A stretch of DNA of 8,435 bases. Source: Planctomycetota bacterium. GTDB lineage: Bacteria > Planctomycetota > Phycisphaerae > FEN-1346 > JAACEH01. Below the pieces are notes generated by a model, which saw only the letters and a program-made list of their open reading frames with translations, did no database searches and was not told the DNA's origin. The number at the start of each line of letters is the position of its first letter. Position 1 is the first letter of the stretch. The DNA is taken from contig JAFGPY010000202.1 in NCBI GenBank assembly GCA_016935955.1, positions 1-8,435 of the forward strand, in the 5' to 3' direction. This document shows positions 1 to 8,435 of this stretch, in pieces. The translations under genes and the position numbers were made by a program.

Positions 1-582
1 CGGGCCGGCCTCCAGGTCCAGGGCGGCTTCATCGTCGGCTTCGACAGCGACGGGCCCTCGATCTTCCAGCGGCAGATCGACTTCATCCAGTCCAGCGGCA
101 TCGTCACCGCCATGGTCGGCCTGTTGCAGGCCATTCCCGGCACGCGGCTCTACGAACGCCTCAAGGGCGAGAACCGCATCGTCGGCCTGAGCTCCGGCGA
201 CAATGTCGACGGCACCACCAACATCCGCTCGACGATGAGCGCCGAGCAGCTCCGCGAAGGCTATCAGGAGATCCTCAAGCACATCTACGCCCCGCGGCAC
301 TACTACAAGCGCGTGCGGACGTTCCTCCGCGAGTACCGTGCTCCCCAGCGGCCCAAGGTTCGTCTCCAGTTCGACGATCTTCTGGCCTTCCTGCGATCGA
401 CCATTCGTCTCGGCGTCATCGGCCGCGGGCGGCTGCACTACTGGGGGTTGCTCGTCTGGACGCGCCTGCGCCGCCCCGAATCGTTTACGCTGGCCGTGAC
501 GCTGGCCATCGCCGGCTACCATTTCCGCAAGGTCTGCAAGCTGCACGTCCTGAAACCGGCTCCCGGTGGCGGCGCGGCCTGA
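1..582 (+). CDS. Radical SAM protein, DUF4070-type C-terminal part (5' end missing)
   Basis: The frame is open from base 1 to a TGA at 580-582, giving the last 193 residues of a longer protein whose start lies outside the window. The opening residues carry GGFIVGFDSD, followed by a stretch with AMVGLLQAIPGTRLYERL and a GDNVDGTTN segment. This is the end of the radical SAM barrel and the start of the DUF4070 region of B12-binding-domain radical SAM proteins. The later part (YAPRHYYKRV, then a helical, basic region) matches the usual DUF4070 tail. The CxxxCxxC cluster motif and any cobalamin domain would lie upstream and cannot be seen. Family members act on varied substrates (HpnP, a hopanoid methylase, has a similar architecture), so no substrate is assigned. 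The gene converges on the ferritin gene and is followed by a strong hairpin. The family call is firm; the specific function is unknown. Confidence 0.85.
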   Translation, partial: RAGLQVQGGFIVGFDSDGPSIFQRQIDFIQSSGIVTAMVGLLQAIPGTRLYERLKGENRIVGLSSGDNVDGTTNIRSTMSAEQLREGYQEILKHIYAPRHYYKRVRTFLREYRAPQRPKVRLQFDDLLAFLRSTIRLGVIGRGRLHYWGLLVWTRLRRPESFTLAVTLAIAGYHFRKVCKLHVLKPAPGGGAA

Positions 583-643
583 GGCGCCCGGCAAGGTCCT
601 GTACACAGCCAGGCACGCACCGGAGCATGCAACCGAAAGAGCA

Positions 644-681
644 ACGGCGGCCGGCGCCTGGAAGATGGCGCCGGCCGCCGT
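644..681 (+). terminator. Terminator-like hairpin after the radical SAM gene
   Basis: The left arm 644-658 (ACGGCGGCCGGCGCC) pairs perfectly with 667-681 across the 8-base loop TGGAAGAT, giving a very stable 15-bp stem. It starts 62 bases after the radical SAM stop codon. The following bases (GATTGTGTTGG) are only partly T-rich, so classical Rho-independent termination is possible but not certain. It could also act as a 3'-end stabiliser. Being symmetric, it may serve both converging transcripts. Confidence 0.5.
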
Positions 682-737
682 GATTGTGTTGGCGGCGATT
701 TTCTTCACTCAGAGCGATTTCCGCCATCACGTGACGG

Positions 738-841
738 GGGTGCCATCTTTGGAGGCCCGACGAAGTCGGGACCAAAGTGTGCATGTTCGAACAGCAATAC
801 ACTTTGGCGCCGGCTGCGCCGTCGCTCGAAAGTTGGCACCC
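738..841. repeat. REP-like compound palindromic element
   Basis: The outer arms 738-750 (GGGTGCCATCTTT) and 829-841 (AAAGTTGGCACCC) pair at 12 of 13 positions. Inside are several inverted repeats. CCCGAC/GTCGGG (756-761/765-770) sits within CTTTGG/CCAAAG (747-752/772-777). CCAAAGTGT/ACACTTTGG (772-780/799-807) encloses the palindrome TGTTCGAACA (784-793). GGCGC/GCGCC pairs at 806-810/816-820. The shared CCAAAG can pair either upstream or downstream, so two folds compete. The form resembles REP/BIME-type intergenic repeats or a small non-autonomous mobile element. It lies 57 bases past the ferritin stop and may form the 3' end of that transcript. A repeat family cannot be shown from one copy. 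Confidence 0.5.
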
Positions 842-897
842 GCTACGGAATAACTAGATCCGCCGTACCGCGCGCGGGCGGCCGGGGATTCGCCGCG

Positions 898-1392
898 TCA
901 GCCTGCTTGCCGTTCGCCGAGGCGGTGGTCCATCATGAACAGGCCGTTTTTCGACTCGCCGATCATCTTCAGCTTCTGGACGACCTCGTCCACGGACGCC
1001 TCTTCCTCCACCTGCTCGGTGATAAACCACTGGAGGAAAATGATGGTCGCGTTGTCTTTCTCGCTCTGGGCGAGGGCCAGGTGCTCATCGAATTCACGCG
1101 ACACCTTGCATTCGTGTTCATACGCCGCCTCGAATGCCGCCAGAGGGCTGTCCCACGTTTCCGGCGGTGCCTTCAGCGCCGATACGCGAATGCGGGCGCC
1201 CCGTTCCCGCAGCTGGCCATAGAGGCGCATGGCGTGGCCGGTCTCCTCCTGGGACTGTGCCATCATCCAGCGGGCCGCCCCCGGCATGTTGAGCGATTCG
1301 AAATAAGCGGCCATCGCAAGGTACAGCCTGGCGTTAAAGAACTCGCGATTCATTTGCAGGTTCAGGGCATCCGCCATCTTCTCACCAATCAT
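898..1392 (-). CDS. ftnA: Non-haem ferritin (FtnA type)
   Basis: This encodes a 164-residue ferritin, the normal length, which oxidises Fe(II) and stores it as a ferric mineral in a cytoplasmic 24-subunit shell. The iron-site residues fall at the same numbers as in E. coli FtnA: E17, E50, H53, E94, Q127 and E130 for the ferroxidase centre, plus E49, E126 and E129 for the third iron site. The segment FLQWFITEQ and the QEETGH motif are typical. The ATG at 1392 is preferred over an upstream in-frame start because GGAAGGAG (1400-1407) sits 7 bases before it and the resulting N-terminus (MIGEKMADALNLQMN) aligns with FtnA. It starts only 22 bases after the persulfide dioxygenase stop codon, so the two are very probably co-transcribed. 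Storing iron limits Fenton chemistry, which fits the peroxide-defence genes upstream. It lacks the haem-binding Met pattern expected of bacterioferritin. Confidence 0.93.
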   Translation of the reverse strand: MIGEKMADALNLQMNREFFNARLYLAMAAYFESLNMPGAARWMMAQSQEETGHAMRLYGQLRERGARIRVSALKAPPETWDSPLAAFEAAYEHECKVSREFDEHLALAQSEKDNATIIFLQWFITEQVEEEASVDEVVQKLKMIGESKNGLFMMDHRLGERQAG

Positions 1393-1414
1393 GTGTATTC
1401 TCCTTCCCTTGTTT

Positions 1415-2791
1415 TCAACGGGTCCGGTTCGCCGCATTCCACGCGGTCATCCCGCCGATGAGACTGAACACGTGCTCGTATCCCCGGGACTTCAGGAAGC
1501 TGCCCGCGATGTTCCCGCGGTAACCTGAGCCGCACACCGCCGTGATGTGCCGCTGCCGGGACAGGTCCGTACCGTTCTGAATGAGGTCCGAGATCGGTAT
1601 GTGCTCGGCCCCCTCGATATGCCCGGCCTGCCATTCCGCATCGGTCCGGACATCCAGCACGACATGGTCGCCATACTTCGCCAGAACATGCTTGAGGCTC
1701 TGCACCGCCAGTTGCGGCAGGTGGTCGAGCGGCATGCCCCGCATGGTCCAGCCGGAGACCCCATCCGCCAGATAGCCGATCAGCTTGTCGTACCCGGCGC
1801 GCCGGAATCGGAAGGCCGCTTCCCGGGCGTCCGCTTCGCTGTCGGCGACGACAAGGATCTCGGATGCCGCATCGACGACCATCCCCAGCCAGTTCACCGA
1901 ATCCGGTTTCATGCCGATATTGATCGAGCCGGGCAGAAAGGCCGCTCCGAAGGCCACCTGGTTGCGGACGTCAACCAGCTTGACGCCGTTGCGGACCGCC
2001 TGCTCCACCTGCGAGGCGGACAGCCGGGTGAACGCGGCCGCCTCCTTCAGCAGCGCCGGCCCCTTGCGGTTCTTCTCGACCATGGCCGCGAAGTTGTCAG
2101 GCCGGACCTGGAATCCTTCGGTCATGACCCTGTGGAACTCCTCGAACGGCATGTCGTTCAGCAAGGGGTTGTTTCGCCGCTCAAAGCCCAGGGTCGTCAT
2201 CGGTTTGGCGCTCATGCCCTTGCCGCACAGCGAGCCTTCGCCGTGAGCGGGGTACACCTCCGTCCAGTCCGGGAATCGGGCGAGTTTGCCGTAGAGGCTG
2301 TCATAAAGATTGCGCACCTGCTGTTCGAGCAACTCCTCGCCGGCCAAGTCGGGGCGGCCGATGTCGCCGACGAACAGCAGGTCGCCCGTGAGCAACGCCT
2401 GCACGTCCTCAGAGCGGGCGTGATCGGTCAGCGCCAGAGAGACGGAATTCGGCGTGTGGCCCGGCGTCTCGATGATCTCGATCTCGGCCGCACCGAATCG
2501 AAACCGCTGGCCCTCGGTAAGGGGTTCGTGCGGGTACTCCGCTTCGACGGCGGGATGGACATGAATCGTGGCGCCGGCCTGCGCCGCCAGTTCCTGGCTG
2601 CCGGTGATGTGGTCGGCATGCAGGTGGGTGTCGAAGACGTCCGTGATCCGCAAGCCGTTTTCCTGGGCGACGTCGAGGTATCGCTCGACGTGCCGCTCAG
2701 GGTCGACGACGCACGCCACGCCTTTTTTCGGGCAGCCGATGAGGTATGAGTAGCAGCCCAGGCCGTTGACTTTAAACTGTTGAAAGAACAT
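1415..2791 (-). CDS. CstB-like persulfide dioxygenase/sulfurtransferase (MBL fold plus two rhodanese domains)
   Basis: This 458-residue protein has three parts. Residues about 1-240 are a metallo-beta-lactamase-fold persulfide dioxygenase with THLHADH (H56, H58, D60, H61), GHTPNS (H112), TGDLLFVGDIGRPDL (D137) and PAHG (H183), the set that holds the mononuclear iron in ETHE1-type enzymes. Residues about 260-355 form a rhodanese-like domain whose active loop reads VVADSEADA with no Cys, so it is probably non-catalytic. Residues about 365-455 form a second rhodanese domain with an intact loop CGSGYR (C420). This order, MBL, pseudo-rhodanese, active rhodanese, is that of Staphylococcus aureus CstB (about 444 residues), which oxidises low-molecular-weight persulfides and makes thiosulfate. 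C189 beside the iron site may correspond to a CstB channel cysteine (inference). The ATG at 2791 has AGGAG 7 bases upstream; the longer open frame would run through the hairpin at 2827-2858 and is rejected. The likely role is removal of sulfane sulfur in the cytoplasm. Confidence 0.9.
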   Translation of the reverse strand: MFFQQFKVNGLGCYSYLIGCPKKGVACVVDPERHVERYLDVAQENGLRITDVFDTHLHADHITGSQELAAQAGATIHVHPAVEAEYPHEPLTEGQRFRFGAAEIEIIETPGHTPNSVSLALTDHARSEDVQALLTGDLLFVGDIGRPDLAGEELLEQQVRNLYDSLYGKLARFPDWTEVYPAHGEGSLCGKGMSAKPMTTLGFERRNNPLLNDMPFEEFHRVMTEGFQVRPDNFAAMVEKNRKGPALLKEAAAFTRLSASQVEQAVRNGVKLVDVRNQVAFGAAFLPGSINIGMKPDSVNWLGMVVDAASEILVVADSEADAREAAFRFRRAGYDKLIGYLADGVSGWTMRGMPLDHLPQLAVQSLKHVLAKYGDHVVLDVRTDAEWQAGHIEGAEHIPISDLIQNGTDLSRQRHITAVCGSGYRGNIAGSFLKSRGYEHVFSLIGGMTAWNAANRTR

Positions 2792-2826
2792 CCTCGAACT
2801 CCTGTCTGAATCGGTGTTGCGGGTTG

Positions 2827-2858
2827 AAGCGGGCGGCCCCGCGACGGGCCGCCCGCTT
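2827..2858 (-). other. Strong hairpin between peroxiredoxin and persulfide dioxygenase genes
   Basis: AAGCGGGCGGCCC (2827-2839) pairs perfectly with GGGCCGCCCGCTT (2846-2858) around a 6-base loop, a 13-bp stem lying 29 bases past the peroxiredoxin stop and 35 bases before the next start codon. Read on the minus strand, the stem is followed by CAACCCGC, with no real T run, so a strong intrinsic terminator is unlikely. It could be a partial terminator, an RNA-processing site or a 3' stabiliser that lets the upstream and downstream genes be expressed at different levels. Confidence 0.55.
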
Positions 2859-2887
2859 GGGTCGTCCATCAGCCACGGTGCGCCCGA

Positions 2888-3559
2888 TCAGGCGTCCTTC
2901 AGTTCCTTATGGCAGAGCCACCAATCGAGGCTCTCGAACTTCCCGGCCTTCGCGTCGCTCAAACGCTGTTTGGCTGCCGCCACGTCTTTTGCCGGCGGGA
3001 GGATGACATGATTCTTGCCGACGACCTCGCTGTCGGGCCAATGGGCGGGCATGGCCACGCCGTGCTTGTCCGCCACCTGCAACGCCTTGACCGCCCGGAG
3101 TATCTCGTCCATGTTGCGGCCCAGTTCTTGCGGGTAGTAGAGGATCATGCGGATGGTACCCTCCGGATCGACCACGAAGACCGCGCGGACCGTGTTGCTG
3201 CCCTTGCCCGGATGGATGATCCCAAGCGTCGAGGCCACCTTGCCGTCGTCGGCGATGATCGGGAACTCGATCTCCACGCCGATCTTCTCCTTGATCCATT
3301 CCTCCCACTTGATGTGAGCGAAGACCTGGTCCACGCTCATCCCGACCAGTTCGCAGCCCAGCGCCTTGAACTTGTCGTAGCGCTTCTGAAACGCGACGAA
3401 TTCGGTGGTGCAGACGGGCGTGAAGTCGGCCGGGTGGCTGAACAGCACGAACCACTTCCCCTTGTAGTCGCCGGGCAGTTGCTTCACGCCTCGCGTGGTG
3501 ACGACTTTCAGTTCGGGAAACTTGTCGCCGAGAAGCGGCATTCTTGTCTCGTTGCTCAT
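2888..3559 (-). CDS. Peroxiredoxin, Prx6-type (AhpC/TSA family)
   Basis: This 223-residue thiol peroxidase reduces hydrogen peroxide and organic hydroperoxides. The active site [11 protein letters not shown] gives the PxxxTxxC motif with P43, T47 and the peroxidatic C50. The long C-terminal arm (about residues 165-223, with MPAHWP and [10 protein letters not shown]) identifies the Prx6 group, often found in archaea and anaerobes, rather than AhpC. Further cysteines are C69 and C216. C216 lies in the C-terminal region where archaeal members such as Aeropyrum pernix Tpx have resolving cysteines, so a 2-Cys cycle is possible but not shown. The ATG at 3559 has AAAGGAG 7 bases upstream, a strong site. 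The gene lies 103 bases after katG and shares its direction. No reductase (AhpF or thioredoxin reductase) is visible in the window, so the electron donor is unknown. Confidence 0.93.
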   Translation of the reverse strand: MSNETRMPLLGDKFPELKVVTTRGVKQLPGDYKGKWFVLFSHPADFTPVCTTEFVAFQKRYDKFKALGCELVGMSVDQVFAHIKWEEWIKEKIGVEIEFPIIADDGKVASTLGIIHPGKGSNTVRAVFVVDPEGTIRMILYYPQELGRNMDEILRAVKALQVADKHGVAMPAHWPDSEVVGKNHVILPPAKDVAAAKQRLSDAKAGKFESLDWWLCHKELKDA

Positions 3560-3662
3560 ACTGATGCTCCTTTCCTTTTGGAGTTCGTTGGAATCCGGCC
3601 ACGATTACTTGAACATTGACTCTGCGCGATCTTGCCAGGGCGTCGGACGGACGTCGCCGGCC

Positions 3663-6445
<2,783 letters not shown>

Positions 6446-6450
6446 TAGGG

Positions 6451-6479
6451 AGGGTAGGTGCAATCCCGTCACGGGTCAA
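6451..6479 (-). promoter_or_regulatory. Candidate promoter for the perR-katG cluster
   Basis: On the minus strand TTGACC (6479-6474) matches the -35 consensus at 5 of 6 positions. It is followed after 17 bases by TACCCT (6456-6451), a weak -10 with 3 of 6 matches. Spacing is ideal, and transcription would begin inside or next to the palindrome at 6427-6445. The -10 is poor, so the exact placement is uncertain. Confidence 0.4.
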
Positions 6480-6560
6480 GGCCCTCGTTGCCGGGAAATT
6501 CCGGCCGACGGCCGGAGCGTTCGGGCCGATTTTGCGGCCGCGTCTTTATGGTGCAGGGGC

Positions 6561-6590
6561 TTGCTGAGCGGGGGTTCTATTTCGTAGAAT
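6561..6590 (+). promoter_or_regulatory. Candidate promoter for the FHA kinase gene
   Basis: TTGCTG (6561-6566) and TAGAAT (6585-6590) are separated by 18 bases. The -10 matches 5 of 6 consensus positions while the -35 matches only 3. The start would leave an untranslated leader of about 215 bases. A short inverted repeat, TTCTA/TAGAA, overlaps the -10 region. This is suggestive only, and a promoter nearer the gene may have been missed. Confidence 0.3.
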
Positions 6591-6812
6591 ACTTGGACTG
6601 GACCGTGCGGTCGCGCCGCTCACGTCTTTTGGCAGCGGCGTCGCGTGTGGCTATGTACGGTCAGGATCGGGACATAGAGCCTATCCGGACGTGCCCTTGG
6701 GGTTCGCATCGGGTGTCCCTGTGGCCGCATCATGTTGTCGGGCCGGGCGCCGCGACGCGCCTCCGCCCGTCTGTTGTCACTGTCTGGAAGCACGGATGCT
6801 TGTGAGCCGCTC

Positions 6813-8435
6813 ATGGCGAATCTGACGGTCATCCAAGGCGACGATCGCGGCAAGGTCTTCGACCTTCGCGGATCGCGCATCGTCCTGGGCCGCGACCCGC
6901 AATGCGACGTGGCCCTGACCGATCACAGTGTCTCCCGGCACCACGCCGAGATGCGCATCGAGGAGGGCAAGTTCCACCTCATCGATCACGCCAGCTCGAA
7001 CGGCACCTTCGTCAACGGCGAGCGCGTCGACGAGACGGTCGTGCGGCCCGGCGACCAGATCCGCGTCGGGGCCGTCATCCTGACCCTCGGTCGCGTGGTC
7101 ACCCAGCCGCGAGTCTCCTCGGCCGGTCCCGTCTACATCGACGAGGAAGGCAACGTCGTGGACGCCGCCATCCAGGCCACGGCCCGTAGCGAGTTCGACC
7201 CTACGCTCGCCCTGGCCGAACGCGAGGACGAGGCCAGCCAGCGCCGCGCCGCCGAGAACCTCAAGGTGCTCTTCCAGTTCTCGTCGGCCCTCGGCGCCAT
7301 CCTCAGCACGCAGCAGCTCTGCGCCGCCATTCTCGACATGGTCTTCGAGGTCGTCGACGCCGACCGGGCCTTCATCCTGTTGCAGGACGAGGCCTCCGGC
7401 AGCATCGCGCCGCGGGCCGTCCGATTCCGCGACGACCTGATCGGCGAGATCGAGGCCGAACGCAGCGGCCAGGACCGCGACCTGGGCGACGAGCCCAAGC
7501 AGCCGATCCTCGTCTCGCGGACGATCGTCAACTACTGCCTCGACCACGGCGAAGGCGTTCTGGCCACCAACGCCATGCAGGACCGCCGCTTCGAGCAGGG
7601 CGACTCCGTGCAGGACCTCGGCATCCGCAGCGCCATCTGCGTGCCGATCAAGGCCCGCGACCGAACGCTCGGCGTGATCCACGTCGACACGCAGATTCAG
7701 CAGCGGCCGTTCACCGAGGTCGACCTGCGGATGATGACCAGCGTCGGCTACCTGGCCGGCCTGGCCATCGAGAATACGCAACTGGTCGAATCGGCCCTGC
7801 GCAACGAGCGTCTTGCCGCCGTGGGCGAGGCCGTGGCCAGCCTGTCGCACTACATCAAGAACATTCTCCAGGGCCTCCAGGGCGGGGCCTCCGTGGTCGA
7901 GACCGCCCTGAAGTCGGACGACCTCGGCCGCATCCGCCGCGGCTGGGACATCGTCCACCGCAACCAGAATCGCATCAACGACCTGGTGCTCGACATGCTC
8001 CACTACAGCCGCAAACGCGAGCCCGTCCGCCAGCAGCAGAACGTCAACGCCGTGCTCCGCGAGGTGGTCGAGCTGATCGCGCCGCGGGCGGCCGAGAAAC
8101 AGATCGAGATCGTCACCCGGCTGGACCCCAACCTGCCGGAAATCTGGATCGACCCGAGCGGCATCCACCACGCCTGCCTGAACATCGTGGCCAACGCCGT
8201 GGACGCCGTCGAGCGGCGGACCGGCAAGATCACCGTCAGCACGTCCGTGGAGGAGGCCGGCGCCGGTCGCCGCCGCGAGCGCGGCCGGCAGTTCGTCATC
8301 ACCGTGGCCGACAACGGCGAAGGGATTCCCGAGGAGGATCAGCAGCGCATCTTCCAGGCCTTCCATTCGACCAAGGGCCACCAGGGCACCGGCCTGGGGC
8401 TGGCCGTCTCGCAGAAGATCGTCCACGAGCACGGC
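6813..8435 (+). CDS. FHA-GAF sensor histidine kinase (3' end missing)
   Basis: The frame is open from ATG 6813 to the last base, giving 541 residues with only the extreme C-terminus missing. Residues about 1-95 are an FHA domain with LGRDPQCDV, SRHHAE and SSNGTFVNG (R27, S41, H44, N63), which binds phosphothreonine peptides. A linker follows, then a GAF domain at about 150-325 (AFILLQDEA, IRSAICVPI, LGVIHVDTQ). The kinase core has its phospho-acceptor H346 in SLSHYIKN, N box NIVANAVDAVE (N457, N461), G1 DNGEGIP (D500), F box FQAFHSTKG and G2 GTGLGLAV. There is no signal peptide or membrane segment, so it is a cytoplasmic sensor. Only a weak ribosome site (GTGAG) precedes the start, which is chosen because the FHA fold begins at once (MANLTVIQGDDRG). 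No response regulator is visible. It diverges from perR; a functional link to the stress genes is not shown. Confidence 0.9.
   Translation, partial: MANLTVIQGDDRGKVFDLRGSRIVLGRDPQCDVALTDHSVSRHHAEMRIEEGKFHLIDHASSNGTFVNGERVDETVVRPGDQIRVGAVILTLGRVVTQPRVSSAGPVYIDEEGNVVDAAIQATARSEFDPTLALAEREDEASQRRAAENLKVLFQFSSALGAILSTQQLCAAILDMVFEVVDADRAFILLQDEASGSIAPRAVRFRDDLIGEIEAERSGQDRDLGDEPKQPILVSRTIVNYCLDHGEGVLATNAMQDRRFEQGDSVQDLGIRSAICVPIKARDRTLGVIHVDTQIQQRPFTEVDLRMMTSVGYLAGLAIENTQLVESALRNERLAAVGEAVASLSHYIKNILQGLQGGASVVETALKSDDLGRIRRGWDIVHRNQNRINDLVLDMLHYSRKREPVRQQQNVNAVLREVVELIAPRAAEKQIEIVTRLDPNLPEIWIDPSGIHHACLNIVANAVDAVERRTGKITVSTSVEEAGAGRRRERGRQFVITVADNGEGIPEEDQQRIFQAFHSTKGHQGTGLGLAVSQKIVHEHG

Larger units (their letters stand above)
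583..897. other. Convergent intergenic region with two palindromic structures
   Basis: This 315-base stretch separates the 3' ends of the radical SAM gene (+) and the ferritin gene (-). I see no credible coding sequence: the short open frames here have no family resemblance and run through the palindromes. It holds a 15-bp perfect hairpin (644-681) and a compound palindromic element (738-841), each listed separately. Both suit transcript ends rather than promoters, as expected between converging genes. Confidence 0.7.

Noticed and set aside
566..853. Short open frame in the convergent intergenic region
   Set aside because: It runs through both palindromic structures, starts inside the radical SAM gene and has no family resemblance.
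1547..2749. 400-codon open frame on the + strand
   Set aside because: It is antisense to the persulfide dioxygenase gene, whose catalytic motifs are intact; the + product has no recognisable domain.
2792..2869. 26-residue N-terminal extension of the persulfide dioxygenase
   Set aside because: It would translate through the 13-bp hairpin, and the ATG at 2791 has its own well-placed AGGAG.
6500..6516. Inverted repeat TCCGGCC-GAC-GGCCGGA as a second operator or terminator
   Set aside because: Seven-base GC-only arms are frequent by chance in such a GC-rich sequence, there is no T run, and it lies upstream of the candidate perR -35 with no supporting context.
6458..6805. 115-codon open frame on the + strand upstream of the FHA kinase
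   Set aside because: It overlaps the candidate perR promoter, has no convincing ribosome site and no recognisable motif; I treat the region as non-coding.
6777..8432. 551-codon open frame on the - strand opposite the FHA kinase gene
   Set aside because: The product is a low-complexity Asp/Val/Leu/Ala/Gly-rich sequence with no motif, while the + strand frame has complete FHA, GAF and histidine kinase signatures.

Overview
This is a GC-rich bacterial chromosomal window with dense coding. It contains seven protein genes (two cut by the window edges), no RNA genes, no CRISPR array and no recognisable transposase. The lineage cannot be fixed from sequence alone. The codon bias, the DUF4070-type radical SAM gene, the FHA-GAF-histidine kinase and a REP-like intergenic palindrome would fit a member of Planctomycetota (low confidence); another GC-rich, mostly anaerobic lineage is possible.

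Layout. Bases 1-582 (+) are the 3' end of a radical SAM protein. Bases 583-897 lie between two converging genes and hold a terminator-like hairpin (644-681) and a compound palindromic element (738-841). Bases 898-6415 (-) hold five genes in one direction. In transcription order these are a PerR-type peroxide sensor (5948-6415), catalase-peroxidase KatG (3663-5873), a Prx6-type peroxiredoxin (2888-3559), a CstB-like persulfide dioxygenase with two rhodanese domains (1415-2791) and an FtnA-type ferritin (898-1392). Gaps are 74, 103, 96 and 22 bases. Bases 6416-6812 are a divergent intergenic region. It carries a 19-bp Fur/PerR-like operator (6427-6445) and a candidate promoter for the leftward genes, and a candidate promoter for the rightward gene. 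Bases 6813-8435 (+) are an FHA-GAF-histidine kinase open to the window end.

How the genes fit together. The leftward cluster looks like one stress-defence unit. PerR senses peroxide through a bound metal, KatG and the peroxiredoxin remove peroxides, the persulfide dioxygenase/sulfurtransferase removes reactive sulfane sulfur, and ferritin stores the iron that would otherwise drive Fenton chemistry. The only operator-like palindrome I found is in front of perR, so one peroxide-responsive switch may control the whole set. The most noteworthy point is a persulfide-detoxification enzyme inside a PerR peroxide/iron cassette. This is an unusual grouping of known families; I see no wholly new protein system here.
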